Below are positions 52,177 through 63,005 of a stretch of DNA of 64,000 nucleotides, one piece after another; the stretch's first letter is position 1, and each line of letters starts with the position of its first letter. Under the pieces are notes generated by a model. The model was given only the letters and a program-made list of their open reading frames with translations. It was not told the origin of the DNA and ran no database searches. A program made the translations under genes and the position numbers. The stretch comes from Actinomyces sp. AC-20-1 (GTDB lineage: Bacteria > Actinomycetota > Actinomycetes > Actinomycetales > Actinomycetaceae): NCBI RefSeq assembly GCF_023369555.1, contig NZ_JACJVC010000010.1, positions 23,833 to 87,832 of the forward strand, in the 5' to 3' direction.

Positions 52177-55100
52177 GTGGAGGCCGCAGGCACGCGCGCA
52201 CCGGGTCCCCCGGCGGGCTCCCTGGGCGGCCCGCGCACGAGGAGCGCGCGCTCACGGCTGCTCGCCGCGGGCTTCACGGACACCACCAGGGCCCAGGCCT
52301 GCCTCGAGGAGCCGGGTCTCGGCCTCGACGGCGACACCGACGCCCTCGTCGAGGCGCTGGGACGCACCGCGGACCCGGACCTCGCGCTCCTGACCCTCCT
52401 GCGGCTGCTCGCGGCCTGCGACGGGAGCACCCGGGGCGGCCTGCAGGCCCTCCTGCGCAGCGCGGCGGCGCCCCAGCAGGAGGCGGCCCCCGGCGTCGTG
52501 CACCTGGACCGGCTCCTGGCCGTCCTGGGCTCCTCACGCGCCCTGGGCGACTTCCTCGTCTCCCACCCCGGGAGCACCCGGGCGCTGAGCCCGGCCCGCG
52601 CCCCCGAGGCCGACGACGACGCCTTCGCCGCCGCCGTCCACGAGCGGCTCGCCACCGTCACTGCCCGGGCCCTGGAGAGCCGGGACCGGCCCGTGGCCGC
52701 GGCGAAGGGCGCGCTGCGCGCGGCCTACTACAGCGAGCTGCTCGGCGTTGCCGCGGACGACCTGACGAGCACGGACCCCGTCGCGCACGTGAGCACGGCC
52801 GCCACCCGCCTGAGCGCCCTGGCCGACGCCGCCCTCGACGCCGCCCTCGCCGTCGCCCGAGCCGCCGTCGGGCCCGCCTGCGAGGACGTCGCCCTGGCCG
52901 TCATCGCGATGGGCAAGACCGGGGCGCGCGAGCTCAACTACGTCTCCGACGTCGACGTCGTCTACGTCGTCGGCCCCGTCTCCGAGGGCGCGGGGACCGG
53001 GCCGTCGGGTGGTGCCCCGGACGAGGCGCACCTGCTCGAGGCCGGCACGGCACTCGCCCTCGAGCTCGCCCGCGTGGTCTCGGCCCCCGGTGGTGAGCCG
53101 GCGCTGTGGCCGCTCGACACGGGTCTGCGCCCCGAGGGCAAGGACGGCGTCCTGGTGCGCACCCTGGCCTCCCACGTGGCCTACTACGAGCGCTGGGCCT
53201 CCTCCTGGGAGTTCCAGGCCCTGCTCAAGGCCCGCGCCTGCGCCGGGGACCGGGCTCTCGGCCGCGCCTACGAGCAGGCCGTCGCCCCCTTCGTGTGGGG
53301 CGCCAGCCTGCGCGAGAACTTTGTCGACGACGCCCGGGCGATGCGCCGCAGGGTCGAGCGCGAGTCCTACCGCCCCGGTACCCCCGACCGTCGCATCAAG
53401 CTGGGCCCCGGGGGACTGAGGGACGTCGAGTTCACCGTCCAGCTGCTCCAGCTCGTCCACGGCCGCGGGGACGAGTCCCTGCGCGTGCCCGGGACCCTGG
53501 ACGCCCTCGACGCCCTGACCGCGGGCGGCTACGTCTCCCGGCAGGACTCGGCGGCCCTGGCGGCCGACTACCGGGTCCTGCGCCTGCTGGAGCACCGCAG
53601 CCAGCTCCTGCGCCTGAGCCGCACCCACGAGCTGCCCACCCGCGACGAGGACCTGCGGCGCATCGGCAGGGTCCTGCCCCCTCCCGGCGAGGGCACCGTG
53701 GCGGGCAGCGACCCGGCCGTCCACCGCGCGCTCGAGCACAGCAGCCTCGCCGAGCCCGCCACCCTGCGGGCCCTGTTCGAGGCCACCCGCAGGCGTGTGC
53801 GCGACATCCACGAGCAGATCTACTACCGGCCCCTGCTGGGGGCCGCCGCGCGCCTGACCGCCGACGAGATGACCATGACCGCCCAGGCGGCGTGCGAGCG
53901 CCTGACCGCCGGAGGCTACCTCGACCCCGACGGCGCCCTGCACCACATCCAGGCCCTCACCGAGGGCGTCAGCCGCCGGGCCGCCATCCAGCGCCAGCTG
54001 CTGCCCGTCATCATCGGCTGGCTGGCCGACGGCCCCGACCCGGACTCGGGGCTGCTGTCCTTCCGGCGCCTGTCCGAGGCCATCGGGGGCTCGCACTGGT
54101 ACCTGGCCACCCTGCGCGACTCGCCCTCGGCCGCGCGGCGCCTGTGCCACGTGCTCTCCGGGGCCCGCTGGACCACGGACCTGCTGGCCGAGCGCCCCGA
54201 GGCCATCGCCTGGCTCGACGACGACGCCGACCTGGTCCCGCGCGAGCCCGGCGCCCTGGAGGAGGAGGTCTCGCGGCTGCTGCACCGACGCGTGCGCCAC
54301 GCCGAGGACGAGCAGGACCGTGAGCGGCAGGCCCATGAGGCCGTGCACGCCGTCATGTCGCTGCGCTCGCGCGAGCTCCTGCGGGCGGCGCTGGCCGACT
54401 CCCTCGACGGCCTGGACCCGCGCCGCACTGCGCGCGTGCTCACCGACGCCACCGACGCCGCCATCGCGGGGGTCCTGCAGACCGCCCTGGCCCTCGTGCT
54501 CGCCGACCGCGAGGGCGGCGGGCTCGAGGGGCCCGACGACGAGGGCCGGTGGCCCGCGGCCCGGGCCCGGCACGCCGTCATCGCCATGGGCCGTCTCGGC
54601 GGTCGGGAGACCACCTACTCCTCCGACGCCGACCTGCTCTTCGTGCACGAGGCCGTGCCGGGGGCCGACGAGCACGAGGCCGCCCAGGAGGCGGAGGCGG
54701 TCGCCCGCACGGTCCTCAGGCTGCTCGCCGACGCCCGCCCCCACCCGCTCGAGGCGGACGCGGGCCTGCGCCCCGAGGGCCGGCAGGGGCCGATGAGCCG
54801 TTCGCTGGCCTCCTACGCCGGCTACTACGCGCGCTGGATGAGCGCCTGGGAGCGCCAGGCGCTGCTGCGCGCCCGGCCCTGCGCGGGCGACCGGGCGCTG
54901 GGGCAGGCCTTCCTCTCCCTCATCGCCCCCCTGCGCTGGGCGGAGGAGGGGGCGGACGAGTCCTGCCTGCGCGAGGTGCGCCGTCTCAAGGCCCGCATGG
55001 AGTCCGAGCGCATGCCCCGCGGCACTGACCCGCGCCGCCACCTCAAGCTCGGGCCCGGCGGCCTGTCCGACGTCGAGTGGGCCGTCCAGGTCCTCCAGCT

Positions 55101-55644
55101 CACCCACGCCGGGCGCGTGGCCGCGCTGCGCACCACCTCCACGCTCGAGGCGCTCGAGGCGGCGCGGACGGCCGGGCTGCTCACCAGCGCCGAGGCCGGT
55201 GTCCTGAGCGAGGCCTGGCTGCTGGCCACGCGGGTGCGGGCCGCGAACGTCGTGGGCACGGGCAGGACCCAGGCGGCCAGGGCGGACGTCCTGCCCTCCG
55301 ACCCGCGCGACGTGCGCGTCGTCGGGCGCCTGCTGGGCCTGGAGCCCGGGCGCGAGCGCGAGCTGGAGGACCTGTACCGGCGCGCCGCCCGCCACGCCCG
55401 GCCTGTGGTCGAGCGCCTGGTCTTCGGGGCCCGCCAGGCGCCTCCCGACGACCCCGCCTCGCCGACCATGGCGACCTCGACGCTTGTGGGCTCGGCGGAC
55501 CCGTCCAGGACCCTGCCGACCACCGCGCCGCGCTCGCGCCAGGCGGGTCGGGCCAGTGGCGCGGCGCCGGCCCCGGGCGGCACACGGCTGCCACCCGCGC
55601 CGGGGCGCGCGCGCCGCCGCAGCGGCCCCTACCCCTGGTCCTGA
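52177..55644 (+). CDS. glnE: Glutamine synthetase adenylyltransferase/adenylyl-removing enzyme
   Basis: Adjusts glutamine synthetase activity by adding or removing AMP. Two nucleotidyltransferase domains are visible: VIAMGKTGARELNYVSDVDV (near residue 244, adenylyl-removing half) and VIAMGRLGGRETTYSSDADL (near residue 803, adenylyl-adding half). Each is followed by LGPGGLRDVEFTVQ or LGPGGLSDVEWAVQ. The 1155 residues are longer than many relatives; about the last 60 are a low-complexity Ser/Pro/Arg tail. GTG 52177 has GGGAGG upstream and lies 13 bases after glnA2. Confidence 0.95.
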   Translation: MEAAGTRAPGPPAGSLGGPRTRSARSRLLAAGFTDTTRAQACLEEPGLGLDGDTDALVEALGRTADPDLALLTLLRLLAACDGSTRGGLQALLRSAAAPQQEAAPGVVHLDRLLAVLGSSRALGDFLVSHPGSTRALSPARAPEADDDAFAAAVHERLATVTARALESRDRPVAAAKGALRAAYYSELLGVAADDLTSTDPVAHVSTAATRLSALADAALDAALAVARAAVGPACEDVALAVIAMGKTGARELNYVSDVDVVYVVGPVSEGAGTGPSGGAPDEAHLLEAGTALALELARVVSAPGGEPALWPLDTGLRPEGKDGVLVRTLASHVAYYERWASSWEFQALLKARACAGDRALGRAYEQAVAPFVWGASLRENFVDDARAMRRRVERESYRPGTPDRRIKLGPGGLRDVEFTVQLLQLVHGRGDESLRVPGTLDALDALTAGGYVSRQDSAALAADYRVLRLLEHRSQLLRLSRTHELPTRDEDLRRIGRVLPPPGEGTVAGSDPAVHRALEHSSLAEPATLRALFEATRRRVRDIHEQIYYRPLLGAAARLTADEMTMTAQAACERLTAGGYLDPDGALHHIQALTEGVSRRAAIQRQLLPVIIGWLADGPDPDSGLLSFRRLSEAIGGSHWYLATLRDSPSAARRLCHVLSGARWTTDLLAERPEAIAWLDDDADLVPREPGALEEEVSRLLHRRVRHAEDEQDRERQAHEAVHAVMSLRSRELLRAALADSLDGLDPRRTARVLTDATDAAIAGVLQTALALVLADREGGGLEGPDDEGRWPAARARHAVIAMGRLGGRETTYSSDADLLFVHEAVPGADEHEAAQEAEAVARTVLRLLADARPHPLEADAGLRPEGRQGPMSRSLASYAGYYARWMSAWERQALLRARPCAGDRALGQAFLSLIAPLRWAEEGADESCLREVRRLKARMESERMPRGTDPRRHLKLGPGGLSDVEWAVQVLQLTHAGRVAALRTTSTLEALEAARTAGLLTSAEAGVLSEAWLLATRVRAANVVGTGRTQAARADVLPSDPRDVRVVGRLLGLEPGRERELEDLYRRAARHARPVVERLVFGARQAPPDDPASPTMATSTLVGSADPSRTLPTTAPRSRQAGRASGAAPAPGGTRLPPAPGRARRRSGPYPWS

Positions 55645-55695
55645 CGGGGCCTGACTGCCTTGACACGGCCCCTGCGCTCATCCCCTCCTCGAGAT

Positions 55696-55753
55696 CCTCG
55701 GTTTGCGCTCGAACGTACGCCAAAACCCCAGGGCGCTCGAGCGCAAACCGAGG
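55696..55753. repeat. 17-bp perfect palindrome with 24-base loop
   Basis: CCTCGGTTTGCGCTCGA (55696-55712) and its exact complement (55737-55753); T55695-A55754 adds one more pair. It lies 51 bases after glnE and 40 before the next gene. The loop is not GC-saturated, the arms include AAAC/GTTT, and GCGCTCGA recurs in the loop edge. It may be a glnE terminator or a dispersed palindromic element. Confidence 0.6.
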
Positions 55754-55781
55754 AGGTGGGGGCAGGGACGCCGGGGCCTGG

Positions 55782-55787
55782 CAGGAT
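55782..55787 (+). promoter_or_regulatory. Leaderless -10-like box of second histidine phosphatase
   Basis: CAGGAT, 6 bases before GTG 55794; the first base departs from TANNNT. Confidence 0.45.
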
Positions 55788-55793
55788 GGGGCC

Positions 55794-56432
55794 GTGAAGC
55801 TCATCCTCGTGCGTCACGGCCGCACCATCGCCAACGTCATGGGGGCGCTGGACACCGCCTTCCCCGGCAACGCCCTGGACGACGTGGGCCGGGCCCAGGC
55901 CGAGTCCCTTCCCGGGCGGCTGCCCGCCGGGCTGCTCGGCACCGTGGGCTCCCTGTGGGTCTCGCCCATCGAGCGGGCCCGCCAGACCATCGCCCCCGTC
56001 GAGCGGGTCACGGGCCTCGAGGCCCGCATCCGCTCCGGCCTGCGCGAGGTCCTGGCCGGCGACCTGGAGATGCGCACGGACCGGGAGTCGGTCCTGTGCT
56101 ACACGGACACCACGCGCGCCTGGATGGTGGGACGGCTGCACGCCCGCCTGCCGGGGTCGCCGGAGAACGGGCAGGACACCTTCGAGCGCTTCGACGCCGT
56201 GGTGCGCGAGGCCGCCGCCGGGCGGGCGGGGGAGCGCCCCGACGCCCTGCTGGTCGCGCACGGCACCGTCCTGCGCCTGTGGACGGCGCTGGCCGCGGCC
56301 CCCGGCGCGGGTGTGGATCCCGCCTGGGTCGCGGACCACCCCATGGCGAACGCGGGCGTCACCCTCGTCGAGGGGGACCCCGAGCGGGGGTGGGCACTGC
56401 GCTCCTGGGCCGACGGCGCCTGGAGCGCCTGA
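55794..56432 (+). CDS. Histidine phosphatase family protein
   Basis: A 212-residue member of the same superfamily as the gene at 48986 but only distantly alike. LVRHGRTIANVMGALD starts at residue 4, the acid/base region is LREVLAGDLEMRTD and the second histidine is in LVAHGTVLRLW. GTG 55794 is set by the CAGGAT box 6 bases upstream and the immediate VKLILVRHG start. The substrate is unknown. It converges on glnQ across a strong terminator. Confidence 0.88.
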   Translation: MKLILVRHGRTIANVMGALDTAFPGNALDDVGRAQAESLPGRLPAGLLGTVGSLWVSPIERARQTIAPVERVTGLEARIRSGLREVLAGDLEMRTDRESVLCYTDTTRAWMVGRLHARLPGSPENGQDTFERFDAVVREAAAGRAGERPDALLVAHGTVLRLWTALAAAPGAGVDPAWVADHPMANAGVTLVEGDPERGWALRSWADGAWSA

Positions 56433-56486
56433 CCCTGCCGCTGCCCGGGCCGTGCCTGAGACGTCCCCGAGCAGCCCCTGAGCAGG

Positions 56487-56528
56487 ACGGACCGCCCCGG
56501 CCGGGTCGAGGCGGCCGGGGCGGTCCGT
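56487..56528. terminator. Bidirectional terminator between phosphatase and glnQ
   Basis: A perfect 16-bp stem, 56487-56502 with 56513-56528, and a 10-base loop, between convergent stops. Confidence 0.85.
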
Positions 56529-56569
56529 GAGGGAGGGCCCGGGGAGGGGCCGGAGGCCTCGCCGCGTCC

Positions 56570-57366
<797 letters not shown>

Positions 57367-57370
<4 letters not shown>

Positions 57371-58341
57371 GGGGTGACCTCCAGGAAGGGATCGGATGTG
57401 GTGGTGCCGGAGTCGAGGATCGCCTGCTGGCGTGCGGACAGGCTGCGGGCCTTCTTGCCGCCCGGGCCCGCGGGGCCGTCGAAGCCCTTGCCGTAGTAGC
57501 GCTCGATGTAGTGCTGACCGACCATGAGGACCGAGGTGATGATGATGTACCACAGGGCGGCGACGATGAGCAGGGGGATCGTCTGGTAGGTGGTCGAGGC
57601 GTAGGCGTTGGTGACGAAGGTGAGGTCCAGGGTGTAGGGCACGGCCAGGACCAGGGAGGTCGTCTTGAGCATGGAGATCGTCTCGTTGCCCGTGGGCGGG
57701 ACGATGACGCGCATGGCCTGGGGAAGGACGATGCGCCTGAGGATCTGGCCCTTGCTCATGCCCAGCGCCCCGGCGGCCTCGCTCTGCCCGGCGTCGACGC
57801 TGGCCAGGCCCGAGCGCACGATCTCCGACAGGTAGGCGCCCTCGTTGATACCCAGCCCCAGGATCGCGGCGACGAAGGGCGTGAACACCGTCGTCGTCTT
57901 GAAGGTCAGCAGCTCGGGGCCGAAGGGGACGCCGAGGCTGAGGTACTGGTAGAGGGAGGACAGGGCGCCCCAGAAGACGAGCTGGGTGTAGATCGGGGTG
58001 CCGCGGAAGAGCCACAGGTAGGTCAGGGCGACCCAGCGCAGCACCGGGTTGGAGGACTGGCGCATGATCGCCGTCGTCACCGCCAGGACGATGCCGATGG
58101 CCATGGCGATGAAGGTCAGCAGCAGCGTGATGCCGACGGCCTGGACGACGCGGACCTCGCGGAAGAAGAACCAGACGGTCCCCCAGTGGAACTTGTCGTT
58201 GGTCAGCAGCGCGTTGACGAGCATGGCGCCCAGGACGAGGACGACGGCGGCGCTGAGCCAGGTGCCCGGCCGGGGGACGGGCTTGAGGTGGTTGAGCTGG
58301 ACGGGGGCGTCCTGCTGCTCGGGCGCGGTGACGGTGCTCAT
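57367..58341 (-). CDS. glnP: Polar amino-acid ABC transporter permease
   Basis: A HisM/GlnP-type membrane protein of 324 residues. An N-terminal tail and helix ([19 protein letters not shown]) precede the usual core, with [40 protein letters not shown] and the EAA loop [19 protein letters not shown] that docks the ATPase. A charged C-terminal tail follows. It is preceded by the binding-protein gene with a single-base gap, so expression is tightly coupled. Confidence 0.92.
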
Positions 58342-58342
58342 G

Positions 58343-59284
58343 TCACTCCTCCACGACGGGGTTGAGGACGGCGGTGCTCAGGGCCGCGTCCTCGACGCCC
58401 CAGGCAGCGAGGATACCGGCCCAGATGCCCTCGTCCATGAGGTACTGGACGGCGGCGAGCACGGCCGCGTTGAACTGGGGGTCGTCCTTGGTCAGGACGA
58501 TGCCCTGGGGCAGGGCGTCCTCCACCTCGCCGACGGTGTCGACCTGGCCGCCGGTGAGCTCGACGGCGTAGCCCGCGACCGTGGAGTCGGAGTAGACGGC
58601 GTCGATGGTGCGGCCGATGAGGGCGGTGGTGGCCTCGGAGTTGGTGGAGTAGGAGCGGATCTTGATGGCCTCCAGGCCCGCCTCGGTGCAGGCGGCGGAG
58701 TCGTCCTTGAGGACCTCCTCCTGGTAGGTGCCGGTCTGGACGCCGATGGACAGCCCGCACAGGTTGAGGTGGTCGCTGGGGTCGACGCCCTCGGGGTTGC
58801 CGGCGGCGACGTTGAAGCGGGAGCCGACGTTGGAGATCGAGATCATGTCCATGGAGGCGGTGCGCTCGCGGGTGACGGTGAAGGCGGAGACGCCGGCGTC
58901 GTAGCGCGAGCCGATGGAGGCGATGATCGAGTCGAACTCGGCGGTGTGGACCTTGGCCGTCACTCCGAGCACGGCGGCGATGGCGTGGTCGAGGTCGACC
59001 TCGTAGCCGATGGCCTCGCCGGTGGGGCTGAGGAACTCCGCGGGGGCGTAGTCGGTGGAGGCGCCGACGTCGAAGACGCCGTCGGCCAGGGCCCCCTCGG
59101 GCAGCATGGCGATGATGTCCGCCTGGGGCTGGATGCCGGAGACGTCGTAGCCCTGCGCCTGGGTGGAGGTGCCGGTGCCGGACTGGGCGCTCCAGTCCTC
59201 GGCGTGGGTGCAGGCGGTCACGGCGGCGGGCAGTGACAGGCACAGTCCGACGGCGACGGCGCGCCTGAGGTGGGAGGTCCGCAT
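58343..59284 (-). CDS. glnH: Polar amino-acid-binding lipoprotein
   Basis: Extracellular substrate-binding protein of the family 3 type, 313 residues. ATG 59284 has AAGGAGC upstream; an upstream ATG at 59314 would leave the signal badly placed. The lipobox ends at C25 (SLPAAVTACTHAE). Family landmarks: DVGASTDYAPAEFLSPTGEA, IGYEVDLDHAIAAVLG, EFDSIIASIGSRYDAGVS and LCGLSIGVQTGTYQEEVL. A TAGTAT hexamer (59318-59313, minus) is a plausible -10, giving a leader of about 20 bases. First gene of the glnH-P-Q operon. Confidence 0.9.
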   Translation of the reverse strand: MRTSHLRRAVAVGLCLSLPAAVTACTHAEDWSAQSGTGTSTQAQGYDVSGIQPQADIIAMLPEGALADGVFDVGASTDYAPAEFLSPTGEAIGYEVDLDHAIAAVLGVTAKVHTAEFDSIIASIGSRYDAGVSAFTVTRERTASMDMISISNVGSRFNVAAGNPEGVDPSDHLNLCGLSIGVQTGTYQEEVLKDDSAACTEAGLEAIKIRSYSTNSEATTALIGRTIDAVYSDSTVAGYAVELTGGQVDTVGEVEDALPQGIVLTKDDPQFNAAVLAAVQYLMDEGIWAGILAAWGVEDAALSTAVLNPVVEE

Positions 59285-59403
59285 GGGTGCTCCTTGGGTT
59301 GGGAACGCCCACATACTATCCGCCCGAAGTCATATGTATGCATTCGGGTGGGGCTCCGGGCCCCGATGTGAGGGCTCTCACGCGGCGCTGCGCTGAGCCG
59401 GGT

Positions 59404-59434
59404 GCCGGTCCGGGCCCCGAGGACCCGGACCGGC
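59404..59434 (-). terminator. Terminator after glnA
   Basis: GCCGGTCCGGG (59404-59414) with CCCGGACCGGC (59424-59434), an 11-bp perfect stem, 6 bases past the glnA stop. Confidence 0.75.
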
Positions 59435-59440
59435 CCGGGC

Positions 59441-60865
59441 TCACAGGTCGTAGTACAGCTCGAACTCGTAGGGGTGCGGGCGCTGACGCAGCGGCGCCAG
59501 CTCGTTCTCGCGCTTGTAGCGGACCCAGGTCTCGAGGAGGTCCGGCGTGAACACGTCGCCCTCGGTGAGGTAGTCGTTGTCCGCCTCCAGGGCCTCCAGG
59601 GCCTCGTCGAGGCTGCCGGGCAGCTTCTCGATGTCGTGGTACTCCTCGGGCGCGAGCTCGTAGAGGTCCTTGTCAATGGGCTCGTGGGGCTCGATCCGGT
59701 TGCGGATCCCGTCGATGCCCGCCATGAGCACCGCGGCGAAGGCCAGGTAGGGGTTGCTCGAGGGGTCCGGCACCCGGTACTCGACCCGCTTGGCCCTGGC
59801 GGAGGAGCCGGTGACCGGGATGCGGATGCACGCCGAGCGGTTGCGGGCCGAGTAGACGAGGTTGACCGGTGCCTCGAACCCGGGCACCAGACGGCGGTAG
59901 GAGTTGACCGACGGGTTGGTGAAGGCCAGCAGGCTCGGGGCGTGCCTGAGGATGCCGCCGATGTACCAGCGCGCCAGGTCGGAGAGCTGGCCGTAGCCGC
60001 GCTCGTCGAAGAACAGCGGCGCCCCGTCCTTCCACAGCGAGTGGTGGGTGTGCATGCCCGAGCCCGCCTCGCCGAAGACGGGCTTGGGCATGAAGGTCGC
60101 CGTCTTGCCCGCCCGGTAGGCGACGTTCTTGATGACGTACTTGAACTTCATCATGTCGTCACCGGCCGCCATCAGGGAGCTGAAGCGGTAGTTGATCTCC
60201 TGCTGGCCCGCGGCGCCGACCTCGTGGTGGGCGCGCTCGACCTCCAGCCCGACCTCCTGGCACACGCGCACCATCTCGTCACGCAGGTCCGCGTTCTGGT
60301 CCGTGGGGCCGACGGGGAAGTAGCCGCCCTGGAAGGCGGTCTTGTACCCCTTGTTGCCGCCCTCCTCGACGCGGTCCGTGTTCCAGGAGGCCTCGTCTGA
60401 GTCGATCTCGTAGAAGGAGCCGCGCGGGCTGGAGGCGAAGCGCACCGAGTCCATGAGGTAGAACTCCGCCTCCGCCCCGATGTAGCAGGTGTCCGCGATC
60501 CCGGTCGAGCGCAGGTAGGCCTCCGCCTTGGCGGCGATGGAGCGCGGGTCGCGCGAGAAGACCTCGTCCGTGAAGGGGTCGACGATGGAGGCTGTGAGCA
60601 CCAGGGTCCTCATCGAGCGGAAGGGGTCGATGAAGGCCGTGGTGACGTCCGGGATGAGCTTCATGTCGGACTCGTGGATCTCGGTGAAGCCCCGGATGGA
60701 GGACCCGTCGAACATGAGGCCCTCGGTCAGCGCCTCGGGGTTGAAGGCCTCGGCCGGGATCGTGAAGTGCTGCATGACCCCGGGCAGGTCGCAGAAGCGG
60801 ACGTCGATGATCCGCACGTCCTCCTTCTCGATGTACGCCTGAGCCTCTGCTGCGTCCTGGAACAT
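59441..60865 (-). CDS. glnA: Glutamine synthetase, type I (GlnA1)
   Basis: Principal ammonium-assimilating enzyme, 474 residues. Landmarks: [71 protein letters not shown] and [20 protein letters not shown]. The adenylylation tyrosine region [10 protein letters not shown] is present, making it the likely GlnE substrate. ATG 60865 follows GGAGGA closely. It lies downstream of the DUF4191, lipA and lipB genes, all on the minus strand, as in mycobacteria. Confidence 0.96.
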   Translation of the reverse strand: MFQDAAEAQAYIEKEDVRIIDVRFCDLPGVMQHFTIPAEAFNPEALTEGLMFDGSSIRGFTEIHESDMKLIPDVTTAFIDPFRSMRTLVLTASIVDPFTDEVFSRDPRSIAAKAEAYLRSTGIADTCYIGAEAEFYLMDSVRFASSPRGSFYEIDSDEASWNTDRVEEGGNKGYKTAFQGGYFPVGPTDQNADLRDEMVRVCQEVGLEVERAHHEVGAAGQQEINYRFSSLMAAGDDMMKFKYVIKNVAYRAGKTATFMPKPVFGEAGSGMHTHHSLWKDGAPLFFDERGYGQLSDLARWYIGGILRHAPSLLAFTNPSVNSYRRLVPGFEAPVNLVYSARNRSACIRIPVTGSSARAKRVEYRVPDPSSNPYLAFAAVLMAGIDGIRNRIEPHEPIDKDLYELAPEEYHDIEKLPGSLDEALEALEADNDYLTEGDVFTPDLLETWVRYKRENELAPLRQRPHPYEFELYYDL

Positions 60866-61018
60866 GGGTCCTCCGTGTCGGGTGCTCGGCGGGCCGGGAA
60901 AGCCTCTCGGGCTCGGCGCCGCATGGCGCAACCGTAGGGGAGGGTGGTGTCGCCGAGGTGCCGCGCGTGTGTCCTGGGTGTTTCGCGCGTGAGCCCACCG
61001 GCGCGCCGCCCGGCACGC

Positions 61019-61063
61019 GTGAGGAGGGCCGCCCCCCCCCTCGGGGTGGGCGGCCCTCCTCAC
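61019..61063 (-). terminator. Terminator after DUF4191 gene, with a nine-C run
   Basis: GTGAGGAGGGCCGCCC (61019-61034) pairs with 61048-61063; the inner CCCC and GGGG can extend the stem. The left side includes nine consecutive Cs (61032-61040). It lies 18 bases beyond the DUF4191 stop. Confidence 0.8.
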
Positions 61064-61080
61064 GTGCGGGACCGGGGCGC

Positions 61081-61803
61081 TCAGCGCCCGCGCATCGCGC
61101 GCCGGTCCGGGCGCGCGCGCAGCGGGTCCACGCCCTTGGGGATCGGCAGTGCCTTCGAGCCCAGCGAGGTCAGCCGCTTGGCGACCTGGGTGATCTCGGC
61201 GTCGGTGAGCTTGACCGGCTTGGTGGGCAGGCGCCGCAGCGTGCGCTGCAGGTGCAGCAGGCGGGTCTGCCCCTCCTGGGTGCCGACGTTGACGACGTGC
61301 AGCGGCACCGTGGACAGGAAGCGCTGCATCTTCCTCGTCTCATCGGCCACCATCTTCTGGGTGCGGCCCTTGGGCCCCTCGACGACGAGGACGATGCCGG
61401 GACGGCCGACCATGCGCCACACGACGTCCTGCGTGCGAGGGTTGATCGCGGCGGGCTCGGACTCGATGTACCAGCCGCGCCCCACCTGGTCGAGGACGGC
61501 CTTGGCGGCTCCGGGCATGCCCTCGATCTGGGTGTAGGAGGCGCGCCGGGTGAGCAGGTTGAGCAGGAGCATGTCCACCATGAAGGCGAGCAGCAGCCCC
61601 ATGACGAGCCAGTAGACGAAGGACTGGCTCGTGAGGACGGCCAGCAGCGCCGACAGGCCCAGGACGCCGACGAGCACACCGCCCAGGGCCCAGCCGATCC
61701 AGGGGAAGGTGCGGCGGGAGACCGTGTAGGCGTCCTTGAGGTTCTGGAAGTACTGCCCGAAGCGGCGCTTCTTCTTGGGGGTGGGGCTCTGGGTGCTGCT
61801 CAC
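61081..61803 (-). CDS. DUF4191 membrane protein
   Basis: An actinobacterial membrane protein of unknown function, 240 residues, homologous in position to Rv2219 between lipA and glnA. Landmarks: [20 protein letters not shown] at the N-terminus, two helices ([40 protein letters not shown]), then the soluble part with [20 protein letters not shown] and a [19 protein letters not shown] core. GTG 61803 has TATGGT 8 bases upstream and no ribosome binding site. Confidence 0.88.
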   Translation of the reverse strand: MSSTQSPTPKKKRRFGQYFQNLKDAYTVSRRTFPWIGWALGGVLVGVLGLSALLAVLTSQSFVYWLVMGLLLAFMVDMLLLNLLTRRASYTQIEGMPGAAKAVLDQVGRGWYIESEPAAINPRTQDVVWRMVGRPGIVLVVEGPKGRTQKMVADETRKMQRFLSTVPLHVVNVGTQEGQTRLLHLQRTLRRLPTKPVKLTDAEITQVAKRLTSLGSKALPIPKGVDPLRARPDRRAMRGR

Positions 61804-61811
61804 GGTGGTCC

Positions 61812-61817
61812 ACCATA
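61812..61817 (-). promoter_or_regulatory. Leaderless -10 box of DUF4191 gene
   Basis: TATGGT on the minus strand, 8 bases before GTG 61803. Confidence 0.5.
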
Positions 61818-61867
61818 GCCGACACGCGGCACGCAGCCACTACCTGCGGCGCACCTGGGGACGCGCC

Positions 61868-62917
61868 TCAGGCGCTCGCCGCGACCGTCTCGGGCTCGTC
61901 GCCGGTCAGGCCCCGCGCCACGAGGGAGGCCGCCTCCTGGCGGGCGGTGCTCCCCTGGGCCAGGGCGGCCATCTGGGCCGGGATGGGGCGGCCCTTGGCC
62001 CTCATGGCGCGGCTCCACAGCAGGCCGGAGCGGTAGGAGGAGCGCACCATCGGCCCGCTCATGACGGCCGGGATCCCGGCCTGCTCCGCGAAGTCCGCGA
62101 GCTCGAGGAACTCCTGCGGCTTGACCCACCGGTCAATGGGGTGGTGGAGCTTGGAGGGGCGCATGTACTGGGTGATGGTGAGGATGTCGACCTTGTGCTC
62201 GACGAGGGCGCGGATCGCGTCCTCGGTCTCCTGGCGGGTCTCGCCCATGCCGAGGATGAGGTTCGACTTCGTCAGCAGGCCGGCGTCGGAGGCCTGCTCG
62301 AGGACGGACAGGGAGCGCTCGTAGGAGAAGGCGGGCCGGATGCGGTGGAAGATGCGGGGCACCGTCTCGAGGTTGTGGGCGAAGACCTCGGGGCTGGAGG
62401 AGAAGACCTCCTCCAGCGCGTCGCGGTTGCCCCTGAAGTCCGGCACCAGCAGCTCGACGCCGCAGCCGGGCAGCTGGGCGTGGATCTGCCGGGCGACCTC
62501 GGCGTAGAGCCAGGCGCTGCCGTCGGGGCGGTCGTCGCGGGCGACGCCCGTGACCGTGGCGTAGCGCAGCTGCATCTCGGCGACTGAGGCGGCCACGCGG
62601 CGCGGCTCGTCCTCGTCGTAGGCGGTGGGGCGACCGGTGGCGATATCGCAGAAGTCGCAGCGGCGCGTGCACATCTCGCCGCCGATGAGGAAGGAGGCCT
62701 CGCGGTCGTTCCAGCACTCGTAGACGTTGGGGCAGTTCGCCTCCGCGCACACGGTGTGGAGCTTCTTGTCCCTCACCATGCTCCGGACCTCCTGGTAGGT
62801 CTCGGAGACGATGGCCTTGGTGCGCAGCCACTTGGGCTTGCGCTCGATGGGGGTCTGCGCGTTGCGCGCCTCCACGCGCAGGAGCCGGCGGCCCTCGGGC
62901 GCGATCGTGCTCGTCAC
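61868..62917 (-). CDS. lipA: Lipoyl synthase (radical SAM)
   Basis: Inserts two sulfurs into protein-bound octanoyl groups to make lipoate, consuming an auxiliary Fe-S cluster supplied by systems such as SUF. Starting from GTG 62917 (AGGAGAG upstream) there are 349 residues. The auxiliary cluster cysteines are C57, C62 and C68 ([12 protein letters not shown]); the radical-SAM motif is C83, C87 and C90 (CTRRCDFC). A TAGGAT box at 62954-62949 gives a leader of about 25 bases, which rules out the ATG at 62962. The lipB gene lies upstream on the same strand. Confidence 0.96.
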   Translation of the reverse strand: MTSTIAPEGRRLLRVEARNAQTPIERKPKWLRTKAIVSETYQEVRSMVRDKKLHTVCAEANCPNVYECWNDREASFLIGGEMCTRRCDFCDIATGRPTAYDEDEPRRVAASVAEMQLRYATVTGVARDDRPDGSAWLYAEVARQIHAQLPGCGVELLVPDFRGNRDALEEVFSSSPEVFAHNLETVPRIFHRIRPAFSYERSLSVLEQASDAGLLTKSNLILGMGETRQETEDAIRALVEHKVDILTITQYMRPSKLHHPIDRWVKPQEFLELADFAEQAGIPAVMSGPMVRSSYRSGLLWSRAMRAKGRPIPAQMAALAQGSTARQEAASLVARGLTGDEPETVAASA

Positions 62918-63005
62918 GGTGCTCTCCTCGTCTTGGTCGGCTGCCCCGATCCTATGCCTCACAGCCGGGCATGTAGGACTGAAGGCCTATGCTCTGGGCG
63001 TGGGC

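Noticed and set aside
61032..61040. Nine-C run considered as a phase-variation tract
   Set aside because: It lies in a terminator hairpin outside any coding region or promoter, so length change would not switch a gene.
62917..62962. Upstream ATG start for lipA at 62962
   Set aside because: A TAGGAT -10 box at 62954-62949 would start transcription downstream of it, and GTG 62917 has an AGGAGAG site and the normal family N-terminus.
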